Shown: piece by piece, positions 1-10,300 of the stretch | Numbering within the stretch: position 1 is the stretch's first letter | How the letters are laid out: every line of letters begins with the position of its first letter | NCBI GenBank assembly: GCA_018812485.1 | Contig: JAHJDO010000017.1 | Location: 1 to 42,350, forward strand | Origin: a bacterium | Lineage (GTDB): Bacteria > JAHJDO01 | Reading direction: 5' to 3' | Length of the DNA stretch: 42,350 bases | Notes under the pieces: model-generated | What the model saw: only the letters and a program-made list of their open reading frames with translations | What the model was told of the DNA's origin: nothing | Database searches by the model: none | Translations under genes and position numbers: made by a program

Positions 1-187
1 AAATCTATCATTCCCGCTTGTCTCAAAAACCGACAGCGATCACGCCTGACCACTCTCGAAATCATGGAAACTCAATGTGATCCAATACTCGAAATTGAGA
101 AACCCATAATCAGAAAATGCATCGCTTAACTTAACACGTAGGGGGGGGGGGGGGGATATTCCCGAGAGCATATATAACCTCTTTTTA
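1..187. other. Window edge without a clear gene
   Basis: No convincing gene was found here. On the plus strand the frame starting at base 1 is open for 42 codons and ends in TAA at 127-129, so it could be the tail of a gene that starts outside the window, but 42 open codons can occur by chance and I do not recognise the peptide. Base composition looks somewhat richer in G and C than the genes that follow. No hairpin that would end the minus-strand operon could be seen between 130 and 187. Confidence 0.2.
141..155. repeat. G15 homopolymer
   Basis: Fifteen consecutive G residues, which is exceptional in such AT-rich DNA. It lies 33 bases past the end of the TudS-like gene. It could be a phase-variable tract, but no reading frame crosses it convincingly. 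A sequencing or assembly artefact near a contig end is at least as likely. Confidence 0.9.
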
Positions 188-688
188 TCAGCGAATTCTG
201 TGCGAGTAAGATGCAGGCAAATATCTATTCAGTTTCTCTACTGAATCTACAAAATTCTTATAATCAATTTCAAGGAATTTTATGTTCTTCCCTATCCTTT
301 TTTTTATTTCTTCAATAAAAATTCCATTTTCATTAACTAGTTTCTCGCCGCGATAGACCTTACTTAACGAACATGAAGGAGAACGCGCTATGCCAATTAT
401 TATTTTATGATCTATCCCCTTAAAATCTTCTAGTGTTTTTACTACACTTTGGGCTAATCCTGCGCAATGTTCTCTAAAACCAGTTATCTTTTCATACTCA
501 TCCTTTGGCATTTTAGCCCGCTTCCCAAGAAAAGAGAATTCAGGACATGGCAGTTGTTCTAATAAAACATCATGTCCAGATATTAATTTACCAACAGCCT
601 TTACTGTATTTACGTCAGGTTTAGAAATCCCGTCTGCTCTAACTTCAGGATTTAATAGACAATGTGATACAAACAGAATAGTTTTCAT
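188..688 (-). CDS. TudS-like (DUF523-related) putative desulfidase
   Basis: A 166-aa protein resembling the TudS/DUF523 group, iron-sulfur proteins of which one studied member removes sulfur from thiouracil. The start SHCLLNP (Cys10), the PCPE segment (Cys48) and ARSPSCSLSKVYRG (Cys106) supply the three spaced cysteines expected to hold a 4Fe-4S cluster. The Ser-Pro-Ser-Cys motif is the clearest family mark. The protein is close to the normal length of the domain alone. The start codon overlaps the stop of the upstream HhH gene by four bases (ATGA), so the two are translationally coupled at the end of the accD operon. The substrate is unknown; sulfur salvage from modified bases is an inference from the family. 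Confidence 0.7.
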   Translation of the reverse strand: MKTILFVSHCLLNPEVRADGISKPDVNTVKAVGKLISGHDVLLEQLPCPEFSFLGKRAKMPKDEYEKITGFREHCAGLAQSVVKTLEDFKGIDHKIIIGIARSPSCSLSKVYRGEKLVNENGIFIEEIKKRIGKNIKFLEIDYKNFVDSVEKLNRYLPASYSHRIR

Positions 689-1359
689 GGCTCTGTTTTC
701 TTAGTAGTATAACTTTTGCATTTTTTGCTCAACGGACAATTTTTGCACACTGGTTTTGTCTTGCAGTAATTCTTGCCTAACCCAACTATGAGAGCATGAA
801 ACTCCTTATAAACTTCTACATCTTCTGGAATACTGCGTTCAAAAAATTTCTTTAATGATTCATAGTCCAACTCATGCGTTAACTGCAGCCTTTCACAAAT
901 GCGTTTTGTATAAGCATCTATTACAAAAGAAGGTTTTTCTGCAGCATAAAGAATTATTGAATCAGCAGTTTCCGGACCAATGCCCTTAAGTGACAGTAAT
1001 TCAGCTCTTAAAGAACAAGTTTCTTTATTGAATAGTCTCTTTAAGCTGCCATTATATTCTTTAAAAATGTAGGTGCATACATCCTTTAGTCTTCTGGCCT
1101 TCTGCCTGTAGAAACCTGTTGGCTTTACATAAACCTCTAATTTTCCGAGAGAAAGATTAGATATTTTACATGGATCCAGAACATGGCTACTCTTTAAATT
1201 CCCAATAGCTTTTTCTACATTTTTCCAGGCTACCTGCTGGGTAAGGATTGTACCGACAACTACTTCAAAAGGAGTCTCTGCTGGCCACCAATGCTGTGGA
1301 CCGAAATGGAAAAGAAGAAATTCATAGAGCTCATACGGACTAATAAGAGACTGAGACAT
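685..1359 (-). CDS. Endonuclease III-related HhH-GPD protein (COG2231 type)
   Basis: A 224-aa helix-hairpin-helix GPD protein related to base-excision DNA glycosylases. The hairpin is at about residues 124-134 (LKGIGPETAD) and the conserved aspartate of VIDAYTKR is Asp148. Four cysteines, Cys199, Cys205, Cys208 and Cys214, form the C-terminal iron-sulfur loop. Glu130 sits where endonuclease III (Nth) has its catalytic lysine, so a beta-lyase activity like Nth is not expected; this fits the separate COG2231 group rather than true nth. It probably binds or repairs damaged bases, but the lesion is unknown. No strong ribosome binding site precedes the ATG, which lies 6 bases after the coiled-coil gene. 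Confidence 0.75.
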   Translation of the reverse strand: MSQSLISPYELYEFLLFHFGPQHWWPAETPFEVVVGTILTQQVAWKNVEKAIGNLKSSHVLDPCKISNLSLGKLEVYVKPTGFYRQKARRLKDVCTYIFKEYNGSLKRLFNKETCSLRAELLSLKGIGPETADSIILYAAEKPSFVIDAYTKRICERLQLTHELDYESLKKFFERSIPEDVEVYKEFHALIVGLGKNYCKTKPVCKNCPLSKKCKSYTTKKTEP

Positions 1360-1365
1360 GCTTTA

Positions 1366-1758
1366 TTAAGGGTTTTTTTCCTCAGGCTTGTTCTCTACAG
1401 CCTCTTCAACTTCTGCCTTCGCCTCTTTCTGGGATTCATTCTCTGCTGGCTTACTTTCTTCCAATTTCTGAACTTCTTTAGGAGCTTCTTCCTCCGGCTT
1501 GCTCTCTATTGCTTCCTCAACTTTTGCAGGAGTTTCTTTAGGAGCTTTCTTCTCCGGTTCTGCTTTTTTCTTCTTTGATTCTTCTTCTTTCTGTTCTTTT
1601 CGCAGAATTTCGTTTACTAGTCTTTGCTTTCTTTTTATTCTTTTCTTCAAAAGCCTTATTTCTTTATTTCCTGCTACTTTTTCTGCTTTCTCTATTTTCT
1701 CAGCAAGCTTTTTCTTTAGTGTCTCTATCTTTCGCTTTAAATCTTCAACTATTTTCAT
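1366..1758 (-). CDS. Lys/Glu-rich coiled-coil hypothetical protein
   Basis: A 130-aa protein with no family that I recognise. Residues 1-70 are a charged helix (repeated K, E, R and L in heptad-like spacing) likely to form a coiled coil. Residues 65-130 are low-complexity, rich in Glu, Lys, Pro and Ala, with recurring E-x-KPEEE and ESKPAE units that suggest internal duplication and disorder. There is no signal peptide or membrane segment. An AGGAG sequence 8 bases before the ATG supports the start. The low-complexity DNA opens long shadow frames on the opposite strand, but the sequence repeats and RBS favour this strand. Role unknown. Confidence 0.55.
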   Translation of the reverse strand: MKIVEDLKRKIETLKKKLAEKIEKAEKVAGNKEIRLLKKRIKRKQRLVNEILRKEQKEEESKKKKAEPEKKAPKETPAKVEEAIESKPEEEAPKEVQKLEESKPAENESQKEAKAEVEEAVENKPEEKNP

Positions 1759-1843
1759 ACGTTTACTCCTAATGGTTTTAAGTTTACTATCAGTTCGCTA
1801 CATTATCATATTTCTAATTAATTGAAAAGCTTATTTTACCTGT

Positions 1844-2971
1844 CTAAAAAATGCTACTTACATGCCGACCTATTGCTAGACAAGAGGTTAATGCAGGGGA
1901 GTCCATGCCAATAAGATTAATCAAGCATGGAAAGCCTTTTTCCTGCTCATGGGTAATAATAAAATCCCTTCCTGATCCTTGAAGACGTGGACTTATTCCA
2001 GCCATATCAGGAGACAAATCTTCCAATTTTAAACAGGGAAGAAACTGTTTGCAATCTTCAAAAACCTCTTGTTTGTAAGAAGAATCAACACTATAGTCAA
2101 TTTTCTTCTCTATTTCATAATTTTTTGGTCCTAATTTTACCTGTCCTGTAAGATCAATTACTGTGTGAACTCCTACACCACTTTTGCGAGCACGGTAAAT
2201 CAGCGTATTTAGAGGTAGAGTTTTTTTGTTTTTGACCCTGAAATACTTGCCCTTTGAATAGTATAAGGAGTATCCAGCTTCTTTGGTATTTATCCCAACC
2301 ATCGCAGCTATTGTATCAGAATGCAGGCCAGCACAGTTTATCACAAATTCAGAGATAAGGCGTGTTTTTTCACCATTTGCGTCTATAACGTTTAAAACAT
2401 AGCCATCCCGATGCTTATCTAGACCTGTCACCTTCGTATTATAGGAGATAATGACGTCTTTCTGAGTAGCCCTGAATTCGAGGTATTTCATTAAAGAATG
2501 ACTATCAAGGATGCCTGTTGAAGGTGAATAAAGTGCTTGAATACAGTGTAATGTAGGACAATAGCTTGCTATCTCCTCTTTAGAACAGAAACGAAGATCT
2601 TCCACTCCATTCCCTTTACCTTGTTTCAAAAGATTTTCCAGTATCTCAATTTCATATTCATTGGTTGCAACTATCAGCTTCCCCACACGGTTATGAGGAA
2701 TACCAGCTTCTGTACATAGTTGATAGAGTAGCCTTTTCCCTTCCACACACAGTCTTGCTCTTAAGGAATCTCTTGCGTAGTAGAGTCCAGCGTGAATGAC
2801 CTCACTATTTCGGCTGGAGGTGTCCTGTCCGAAGGAAGAATGTTGTTCCAAAACTATAACATCACGTTTTCGTTTGCTGATCTCAGCAGCCACAGCCAAG
2901 CCCACTACTCCAGCACCAATAATTACTACATCAGTCTTCATCATTAATTCATTGGGTGACAAATCATTCAT
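1844..2971 (-). CDS. FAD-dependent oxidoreductase, L-2-hydroxyglutarate oxidase (LhgO)-like
   Basis: A 375-aa member of the DAO/GlpD-like FAD family. The dinucleotide-binding GAGVVG is at residues 19-24, followed by VLEQHSSFGQDTSSRNSEVIHAGLYY, the conserved block of L-2-hydroxyglutarate dehydrogenases and oxidases that places a histidine near the flavin. The C-terminal SPRLQGSGRDFII and NLIGMDSPALTS blocks also fit. The expected reaction is oxidation of L-2-hydroxyglutarate to 2-oxoglutarate (metabolite repair), with possible transfer of electrons to the quinone pool. The start could be residue 1, 10 or 11, since none has a strong ribosome binding site. The gene lies 18 bases downstream of the yjbQ-like gene. 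Confidence 0.75.
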   Translation of the reverse strand: MNDLSPNELMMKTDVVIIGAGVVGLAVAAEISKRKRDVIVLEQHSSFGQDTSSRNSEVIHAGLYYARDSLRARLCVEGKRLLYQLCTEAGIPHNRVGKLIVATNEYEIEILENLLKQGKGNGVEDLRFCSKEEIASYCPTLHCIQALYSPSTGILDSHSLMKYLEFRATQKDVIISYNTKVTGLDKHRDGYVLNVIDANGEKTRLISEFVINCAGLHSDTIAAMVGINTKEAGYSLYYSKGKYFRVKNKKTLPLNTLIYRARKSGVGVHTVIDLTGQVKLGPKNYEIEKKIDYSVDSSYKQEVFEDCKQFLPCLKLEDLSPDMAGISPRLQGSGRDFIITHEQEKGFPCLINLIGMDSPALTSCLAIGRHVSSIF

Positions 2972-2989
2972 ATCTAAATAATTTTGGAC

Positions 2990-3406
2990 CTATTCCCCTA
3001 TGATCTTTACTAAAACTCGCTTCCTTCGTTTGCCGTCAAATTCCCCATAGAATATCTGTTCCCATGGACCAAAATCAAGCTTCCCATGTGTTACTGCAAC
3101 CACAACCTCACGCCCCATTACCTGACGCTTCATGTGAGCATCTGCGTTATCCTCAAAACCGTTATGCTCGTATTGAGAAACCGGTTCATGCGGTGCAAGC
3201 TTCTCAAGCCATTTATCATAATCACGAATCAACCCCTGTTCATTATCATTAATATATACACTGGCTGTTATATGCATGGCGTTAACAAGACATAAGCCAT
3301 CCTTTATTCCGCTTTCCTTGAGCGCTTTTTCCACTTCAGGTGTAATGTTTATATAATCTCGCCTGTGTGGTGTCTGAAAAACCAGCTCTTTTCTATATGA
3401 TTTCAT
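2990..3406 (-). CDS. YjbQ/UPF0047 family protein
   Basis: A 138-aa protein matching the whole UPF0047 (YjbQ) fold. It has the [15 protein letters not shown] segment at about residues 42-56, then [18 protein letters not shown] and the C-terminal [21 protein letters not shown] block, the usual family signature. Some members complement thiamine-phosphate synthase mutants, hence the database name secondary thiamine-phosphate synthase, but the native role is unsettled. A GGAGG lies 9 bases before the ATG, and the gene start overlaps the 3' end of folC by 14 bases, supporting translational coupling in the accD operon. Confidence 0.85.
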   Translation of the reverse strand: MKSYRKELVFQTPHRRDYINITPEVEKALKESGIKDGLCLVNAMHITASVYINDNEQGLIRDYDKWLEKLAPHEPVSQYEHNGFEDNADAHMKRQVMGREVVVAVTHGKLDFGPWEQIFYGEFDGKRRKRVLVKIIGE

Positions 3407-4727
3407 TTCTAATCACCTCCAATAATTCTCCAACAAGATATAATGAGCCAGTAACACAAACCAAGTCATTTCTATTTGCTTTCTGGAATGCATATTTTAA
3501 TGATAAAGATATGTCTTTTTTTACAATAATACTACTGGTGAACTTTTGTGCCTCTTGAGCTAGAATCTCAGGCCTCAATGCACGATCAGTACTTGTAATA
3601 TTAGTAAAAATCGCGATTGAATCCTTTGAAAGAAGTATTCTCAAAATATCTCTGTAATTTTTCTCTTTCAATATTCCAATTATGAATATTAATCTATCAT
3701 ATTCTATTTCAGAAATAGTCTGCTTCAGAACCCTTGCACTGCTGGGATTATGCGCTCCATCACAAATCAGCAAAGGATTTTTTCTTAATACCTGAAATCT
3801 ACCCTGCCAGATTGTGCTACTAAGACCTGTTTTGATAGCATCTTCAGGAACTTTAAAATCAAATAATCGAAGCTTCTCTGCTACTGCAACAGCTGTAACA
3901 GCATTAGTTACTTGATGCTCTCCGAGTAGACTGATTTCTAAATCACTATATAAATAATTATTCCCCTTAATCCAGAACCTTTGTCTGTTAATATTAGAAC
4001 TTGTTCTTCCCCATTTGTACTCAGAGTTTATGTCAACTAATCCTGCTTTTTTCTCTTTTACCATGTTGCTAATTATATCTAGAACCTTCCGTTTTCTGCT
4101 GCCGCTTATTACCACATTGTTTTTTTTTATTATGCACGCTTTTTCATAAGCTATATCTGTAATTCTCTTACCAAGCACATCTGTGTGTTCAAGCCCAACG
4201 TTAGTTATTACTGATATAATCGAATTACACACATTTGTCGCGTCCAATCTCCCGCCCATGCCCGCCTCACATATCAAAACATCTATGTTCTCATCAGCAA
4301 AATATTTAAAGGCTAAAGCGGTAATAATCTCAAAATAAGTTGGATGATTTATGCCAAGAGTATTCCTCATATGCCTGACAGCTTTTTTAATATCGGAAAC
4401 AATCGATACTATTTTTGCTTTCGGAATAAACTTTTCTATGATTTCAGATTCTTGCCTGATTGACTGCGTTTTTATAGTTATTCTTTCTCTAAAATCAGCA
4501 AGGTGTGGCGATGTATAAACTCCAACCTTATATCCTGATAAGGCGATTATAGAACCTGTGAATGCAGCAACTGAACCCTTGCCATTGGTTCCTGCAATAT
4601 GAACGGCTTTGAATTTGTCATGCGGGTTTCCAAGTAGTTTAAGTAGAACTTTTATATTATTTAATCCAAACTTTATACCAAAGTATTGAAGGCTATTCAG
4701 GTAGTCTAATGCCTCAAGATAGGTCAT
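3393..4727 (-). CDS. folC: Bifunctional folylpolyglutamate synthase/dihydrofolate synthase
   Basis: A 444-aa Mur-ligase-type enzyme that joins glutamate to dihydropteroate or folates using ATP, in the cytoplasm. The ATP loop GTNGKGS is at residues 46-52, followed by the folate-site block [13 protein letters not shown] (about 71-83), [12 protein letters not shown], and the C-terminal DGAHNPSS. The length is normal for FolC. The ATG directly abuts the accD stop codon (no gap), a pairing of accD and folC that is common in bacteria. The 3' end overlaps the yjbQ-like gene. The family match is strong; whether it has both activities cannot be read from sequence alone. Confidence 0.92.
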   Translation of the reverse strand: MTYLEALDYLNSLQYFGIKFGLNNIKVLLKLLGNPHDKFKAVHIAGTNGKGSVAAFTGSIIALSGYKVGVYTSPHLADFRERITIKTQSIRQESEIIEKFIPKAKIVSIVSDIKKAVRHMRNTLGINHPTYFEIITALAFKYFADENIDVLICEAGMGGRLDATNVCNSIISVITNVGLEHTDVLGKRITDIAYEKACIIKKNNVVISGSRKRKVLDIISNMVKEKKAGLVDINSEYKWGRTSSNINRQRFWIKGNNYLYSDLEISLLGEHQVTNAVTAVAVAEKLRLFDFKVPEDAIKTGLSSTIWQGRFQVLRKNPLLICDGAHNPSSARVLKQTISEIEYDRLIFIIGILKEKNYRDILRILLSKDSIAIFTNITSTDRALRPEILAQEAQKFTSSIIVKKDISLSLKYAFQKANRNDLVCVTGSLYLVGELLEVIRNEII

Positions 4728-5582
4728 TTACTTCTTGCGAGCATCAAAATGCTTAATAAGATCTATAAGTTTCTTCTTTAACTCCCTACGATCAACAATC
4801 ATATCAATCATACCATGGGCAAGAAGGAACTCTGCTCTTTGAAAACCTTCTGGAAGCTTTTGATGAATTGTCTGTTCTATTACTCTAGGACCAGCAAATG
4901 TTATTAAAGCACCCGGTTCAGCAATTATCACATCTGCCTGAAATGCAAAACTTGCTGAAACTCCTCCTCCTGTGGGATCAGTTAATACTGAGATGAATGG
5001 AATTTTTTTATCACTTAAGCGAGATACAGCTGCACTTGTCTTTGCCATCTGCATAAGAGAAAATATTCCTTCATACATTCTTGCGCCGCCTCCCGAGCTT
5101 GATATACTTATAAAGGGGATTTTTTTGTCCATTGCAAGTTCAACAGCTCTTGTAACCTTTTCTCCAACAACAGAACCCATACTTCCCATAATAAATCTAT
5201 AATCTGTAAGCGCAATGGATATATGAAAATCCCCAATATCTCCTTCCCCGTACACAGCTGCTTCTTTTAGACCTGTTTTCTTCTGCTCCTGCACTATTTT
5301 ATCTTTATAACTTTTGTAAGCTTTAAAATTTAATGGATCAAGCGATTGCATGTTTTTATCGTATTCAACAAAAGTATTTCTATCTATTAACTGGGTAATT
5401 CTTTCTTGTACTGATACTCTATTATGAAACCCGCATTTTGGACATACACTGAGATTTTTATTCAGATTCTTATTATAGATAATTTCCCCGCATCCGGGAC
5501 ATTTTGTCCACAGACCGTCAGGAATATCTCTCTTCTTCGTAGCAGGAAGTACAGTATATTTTCGCTTACCAAACCAGGCCAT
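4728..5582 (-). CDS. accD: Acetyl-CoA carboxylase carboxyltransferase subunit beta
   Basis: A 284-aa carboxyltransferase beta subunit, which with AccA transfers CO2 from biotin to acetyl-CoA to make malonyl-CoA for fatty acid synthesis. The zinc ribbon cysteines are Cys28, Cys31, Cys47 and Cys50. The crotonase-like core shows GSMGSVVGEK, ISISSSGGGARMYEG and LTDPTGGGVSASFA, the oxyanion and CoA-binding segments of AccD. The length is typical. GGAGG lies 5 bases before the ATG. A sigma70 promoter sits just upstream, so this is the first gene of the seven-gene minus-strand operon. accA is not in the window. Confidence 0.95.
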   Translation of the reverse strand: MAWFGKRKYTVLPATKKRDIPDGLWTKCPGCGEIIYNKNLNKNLSVCPKCGFHNRVSVQERITQLIDRNTFVEYDKNMQSLDPLNFKAYKSYKDKIVQEQKKTGLKEAAVYGEGDIGDFHISIALTDYRFIMGSMGSVVGEKVTRAVELAMDKKIPFISISSSGGGARMYEGIFSLMQMAKTSAAVSRLSDKKIPFISVLTDPTGGGVSASFAFQADVIIAEPGALITFAGPRVIEQTIHQKLPEGFQRAEFLLAHGMIDMIVDRRELKKKLIDLIKHFDARKK

Positions 5583-5607
5583 TCATGCCTCCACATTCGT
5601 TGGCTTA

Positions 5608-5636
5608 ATTCTACATGAGGAGGTATTTGTTGTCAA
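5608..5636 (-). promoter_or_regulatory. Sigma70 promoter of the accD operon
   Basis: Read on the minus strand, TTGACA (5636-5631) is separated by exactly 17 bases from TAGAAT (5613-5608). Transcription would begin near 5601, giving a leader of about 20 bases before the accD ATG. This is an almost consensus promoter correctly placed in front of the first gene of the operon. Confidence 0.75.
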
Positions 5637-5834
5637 GTTAACGACCTGCAGCTATACAGTCTTGCTATGATCCCTAATTATTTGATAAAATTACTAAATC
5701 CAAAAGATGTAGTTATTAAGGATTTTAAAAAACAAAATAAAGATAGAGTTTGGACTGTTTTACTTAAAGAATAAATATTTATCTGTTGCATTAAGAACTT
5801 TTATAAATTTTATAAAGAATAATTGGGATGAGAA
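5637..5834. other. Intergenic region with a 35-codon frame
   Basis: Between the accD promoter and the rhamnulokinase stop codon there is only a short plus-strand frame (5667-5774), encoding a peptide beginning MIPNYLIKLLNPKDV and ending in TAA. It has no ribosome binding site. Part of it (around 5669-5700) closely resembles the DNA at 31676-31706 in front of xylulokinase, and both copies can be read as NYLIKLLN in frame, so this may be a remnant of a lost repeated gene. Around 5795-5820 there is an A/T-only inverted repeat that does not look like a normal terminator. Confidence 0.3.
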
Positions 5835-7304
5835 TTAATGATATGACCTTAGCTCTTTAAAAAAACTGTATTTCTCCTCAATTATTTGAATTTTTTTCGA
5901 TTCATAAGTCTTCATCTCTATAGAATTTTCCAAAATACTGCGAATATCGTCTTGAGTTCCGAGTTCTTTTGTTGCTACCAATTGCAGGAGAATATTTCCA
6001 ATAGCCGTTGCTTCCGCAGGACCTGTAATTACCGACAACCCTGTAACATCAGCAATTAATTGACAGAATAATTTATTCTTGCAGCCCCCTCCTACTATAT
6101 GAAGATGCTTAAAATTTTTCTTTGTGAAATACTCAATTTTTTCCAATGTCCATTTAACATCAAAAGCCAGGCTTTCAAAAATTGTTCTACTGATTTCTCC
6201 AGGAGTAGTTGGTGATGATTGCTTTGTTCTTACACAAAATAATTGAATAGCTTTTATCATATCATCTGGAGACAGAAATTTGGGATTATCTGGATTAATC
6301 AAAGATTTAAATGGAGTACTCTTCTCTGCAAGTAAGACTATATCACTATAGTTAAATAATAAACCCTTCTTTTCCCAAATTTTCCGGCATTGTTGAATAA
6401 GCCAGAATCCCATTATTCCTCTAATAAAACCCCAATTGGAATCAGCCAGCCTAAAATTGCCAAATAGCTCTTCTGCTGCATCTAATTCTCCAATAGGTTC
6501 ATTTACTTCACATCCCACCATACACCAGGTGCCTGAGCTAAGAAACGCAGTGTTATTATCTTTCGCTATAGCAGCAATAGCTGAGGTTGTATCATGAGAG
6601 GCAGTGATAATCACTGGTATTTGTTTGGTCGAGATCTCCTTTTTTAAAATACCTATGATTGAAGCAGGTTTTACAATATCTGGCAAGATATCTGAAGGCA
6701 CTTTCAACTTCTTCAATATCTCCCTATCCCATGTTAAAGACTTTACATTCATCATTTGAGAAGCACTTGCCATTGTAATATCAGTAACAGCGGTCTCAGA
6801 TAATGCATGATGTATCAGGTCTGAAATAAATAGAAGTTTATGTTCTCTTTCTAACCTCTTTGTATTAGACTCTACTATGGAACGCAGCTGACAGAGAGTT
6901 GTAATGGACTCTAACGCTGTACCTGTTCTTAAGAAAAGCTCGCCTTCTGAAATTATTTCATTAAATCTCTGTGGCATTCTATCTGTTCTATGGTCTCTGT
7001 ATGAAACTGGATTGCTTAATAATTTTTTCTGAGAATCCAATAGCCCAAAATCAACTGCCCAACTATTACAGGATATTCCGCTGATATTTCCATTTGTTTT
7101 CTCTATACCAATTTTTATTCCTGAGATAACTTCTTGAAGAATGTGATCCCAGTCCCAATAGAGAGTTCCTGATTTAAATATAGGTTTGTGTGTAAACCTG
7201 TGCAATTCAGCTATGCAGAGTTTTTTCCCATCAAACTTACCCCGAATAATACGTCCGCTCTCCGCGCCTAAATCACAGGCAAGAAAGCTCTTGAATTTAC
7301 TCAT
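5835..7304 (-). CDS. rhaB: Rhamnulokinase (FGGY family)
   Basis: A 489-aa FGGY sugar kinase predicted to phosphorylate L-rhamnulose at C1 in the cytoplasm. The N-terminal ATP-site block DLGAESGRI (residues 11-19) is the RhaB form of the motif; SWAVDFGLL, PVSYRDHRTDRMP and TLCQLRSI follow in the RhaB order, and the C-terminal VGGGCKNKLFCQL block binds the nucleotide. The length matches RhaB. It is the last gene of the large minus-strand operon, 58 bases after the GH106-like gene. The ribosome binding site is weak. Rhamnosidases and RhaI-like isomerases in the same operon support rhamnulose as substrate, although other FGGY substrates cannot be fully excluded. Confidence 0.85.
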   Translation of the reverse strand: MSKFKSFLACDLGAESGRIIRGKFDGKKLCIAELHRFTHKPIFKSGTLYWDWDHILQEVISGIKIGIEKTNGNISGISCNSWAVDFGLLDSQKKLLSNPVSYRDHRTDRMPQRFNEIISEGELFLRTGTALESITTLCQLRSIVESNTKRLEREHKLLFISDLIHHALSETAVTDITMASASQMMNVKSLTWDREILKKLKVPSDILPDIVKPASIIGILKKEISTKQIPVIITASHDTTSAIAAIAKDNNTAFLSSGTWCMVGCEVNEPIGELDAAEELFGNFRLADSNWGFIRGIMGFWLIQQCRKIWEKKGLLFNYSDIVLLAEKSTPFKSLINPDNPKFLSPDDMIKAIQLFCVRTKQSSPTTPGEISRTIFESLAFDVKWTLEKIEYFTKKNFKHLHIVGGGCKNKLFCQLIADVTGLSVITGPAEATAIGNILLQLVATKELGTQDDIRSILENSIEMKTYESKKIQIIEEKYSFFKELRSYH

Positions 7305-7311
7305 TTTAATC

Positions 7312-7347
7312 TTACTTGTAGGTACGTCTTAAACGAGTAATACCTGT
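7312..7347 (-). pseudogene. Remnant matching the 3' end of a GH78 gene
   Basis: This gap between the GH106-like gene and rhamnulokinase holds 21 bases (7327-7347) identical to 15490-15510, the last codons of the GH78 rhamnosidase. Both copies read TGITRLR in frame on the minus strand, and here the frame runs on to RTYK and a TAA at 7312. There is no start codon or upstream open frame, so it is not a gene. It may be the tail of a deleted second rhamnosidase, or a scar of recombination. Confidence 0.4.
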
Positions 7348-7362
7348 CTAAAGTCAATACCC

Positions 7363-10300
7363 TTAATTCCCCTGAATTAACGATACCTTCCCAAGAATAC
7401 CACTCATAGACTTTTCACCAAGTTTTCCACAATAATATCTTCGAAGAATGTTTCCCAAGCCATTGGTTACCTTTAAAACAATCTCGTTGTCTCCTTTTTG
7501 TAAGGCTTTACTTATGTTAAACACATACGGTCGCCAGGGACGTATTCCTACTTTCTGTCCGTTTACTTCTGCTTCTACAACTGTGAAAGCATCTTCTACC
7601 ACCAGTTTAACTATTTTGGGCAGAGATGTGATCTTCACCTTTTGCCGATAAATACCAGTGCCAGCAAAATTTGGATATCCCTGATTTGTCCATGAACCAG
7701 ACCTAATATTACTCTGGACTTTCCCTAATATCTTCTTCTTTCCGATATCAATTACCTGAAACATTCCTCCAATCACAACAGGATCTGTAAAGTGAGTATC
7801 AAAGATCATTCCCCTAGATTGAGAATACCACGGAGAGGTACTCACACGAATAGTGAAATAATTCTCTCCAACATGAGAAAGTTTAGCAATGGAAAACTTT
7901 CTATTACTCTGATCCCAAAGACTGTAAGGACTGCTTTTATTTAGCACCTTTCCATTTATATATACAGTTCTATAAGAATCATTGTCCACAATGAGACAAA
8001 GGTCTTCCTTAATTGTCTTTAAACTATACGTGCCCCAAAGCCAGTAATAAGGGGACTCTTCCTGAGAGAAAGCCATTGAATATTTCTCATCTGTTACTGG
8101 CATCCACTCTCTGTTTTCACTAGGAGAATTTTTCTCTTGAAACCATTTCTCTTTCCGTCCTTTTCCCCTTGGGTCTAAACGAATCCAGAGTCTTGGCAAA
8201 AAATGGTTCATCGGCTCTACAGAAAAATCCCATGTTTTATCAAGAACAGCTATTTCTTTATATCCCTGTATCCATGTATTTAATCCATTGACAGGTCTGG
8301 CTCTTTCTGATTTTTTCGCATGCAAGAGGATAATATATGATTGTTCCTCTCCAAGGCAAAAATCAAAAACAGTATCTCTGCTTTTTCTTCGGACAGGAGC
8401 AGTAAAAATCCTACCAGTTTCTACATCCATAATCTCCGTAATTTCTCTAAACGAATGATGAAAGGTTAAATGTTTTTCTTCCTGCGTTTGGTTGGCCACA
8501 AGAAGCATTCTTTTATCTCCATCCTTACGCATACAAGTTACTATGTCCCTATGACCTTTACCCTCAAGACGCCATAGCCGAACTATCGTATCTATCAATC
8601 TCTTACTAAAGGCAGCTCTATCTTCTTTATTTTTATATCCAATAAATCTAAATCTGCCCTTATCTTTAAAATGCTGGGCATTGCCATTACGGCTATTCGG
8701 AGAAATTATCCATTCTGGACCACTATCCACACTTATAACTATTCCTCCACTATCTGCAAATTCCGAAAGCTTTTCATATACCTTTTCATCCATCACATGC
8801 ATTTTTGGCAAAATTACTACTTTAAACTCTGCATGTGGGACCTTCAATTTTCCATTTTTTATGACTGCACCTGAGACAATTTCTTCAAAAAGAAACTCAA
8901 AATCAATATGTTCCCTAACCAAAGATTCACTGACAGCATTCATTACTTCAACTAATTTACCTTCTTTAGGAATATCCTTTCTATTATCCATCGGGGTCAT
9001 AATAATATTTGTAGCTGTCGGGAATAGAACTGCCACTTCTGTATCAATATATCCTGTCGAAGCAAAGAGTGATATCCTGGCACAATATTCTGAATAAGCG
9101 CGATAATACTTCCACCATGGCTGTGTAAAATGCTTACCGCTTATAGCCCTTTTTCTGAAGTCTGAGATGGTATAAACAAGTGAGTTATCATTAATAAGGT
9201 TAATGCCCATGGCTGCCAGCCAATCATTAATTATCTTCTGCTCTGCCATTGTGGCATTCCAACTTCTTACCCCAAAAGCTTCACACATAACACGTCTTGC
9301 TCCGGAGTACCGGGCTGTACTGGAAGCCCGCTTGGCTGTTAGAATTAAAGACTGCAGTCCTGAAATATCCTGCCCATCTGTCCACTTACGAAAAGAAGTC
9401 TGTCTTCTCAATAAATCTATTCCTGGTACCTGCATCCACTTTAAAATCTGATAAATATCGCCGTTACAGGCAACCTGCCGTTGTTGGGATTGCTGTTCTT
9501 CATTGACACAGTGACCGGTACTTAACACCTTCTTTTCCTTACACCAATCGCTAATTTGTTTGCTAAAATTAAGCCCAAAATATTCAGCGATTAAACGCCA
9601 ATAATCATATCTAACCCGCATAAATCCCGGGTCATCAAAAAATAGCTTTCCCAGATGTGCGCAAAGATTGTAACCGTACCGCTTTTTAAAATCTTCAAAA
9701 AGCTTTGGGGTCCATGGTGCAGAATGACCATTACTAGGATGAGCATATGGTTCATCAAAGAAAAAACCTTTTAATGTTGAATCAAAATAAGTTGAAAATT
9801 TTCTCCAGTATTCTTTATGGATATAGTTCATCCACTCTTGAACTGCTGAGCGGCTTAATAAGTCACAGTATCCCCTTTGTCCCCAAGCCCAGACAGTGCC
9901 AATACAGTTTAGCAAAACTTTCTCAAATGGGACACGCTCGATAAATATCAAATCGCCATTTGTACCAGTAGTATTAGTCCATATCTGCCCGTCACTTAAC
10001 TCTACTGGATGCCTCTGGCCATTGTCCCCTCTAAATTCGTTAAAAACCGGTATTTTTGAGCTATCACATTTATAGCTCTCCCCAGACCTTATCTTGGTTA
10101 TTTGACAGTCCAGTATCCAGGCACGACATTCCGGATGATCGCGTAGCAACCAACCACCAGCGCTCCCACTAGGCCAATTGAGATCATCATATATCCAAAC
10201 CTTCATTCCTAGTTTCCGACAGGTCTTTAAGGTAAACTCCACCATCTCCCACCAGCTTTTTTTAAGAAAAATCGGGTATTCCAACCCATAAATGGCAAAA

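Noticed and set aside
1291-1825. Three plus-strand frames rich in Phe and Leu
   Set aside because: They lie opposite the Lys/Glu-rich coiled-coil gene; the frames arise from its low-complexity codons and have no family match.
5795-5820. Possible terminator hairpin
   Set aside because: The inverted repeat is made of A and T only and would form a very weak hairpin.
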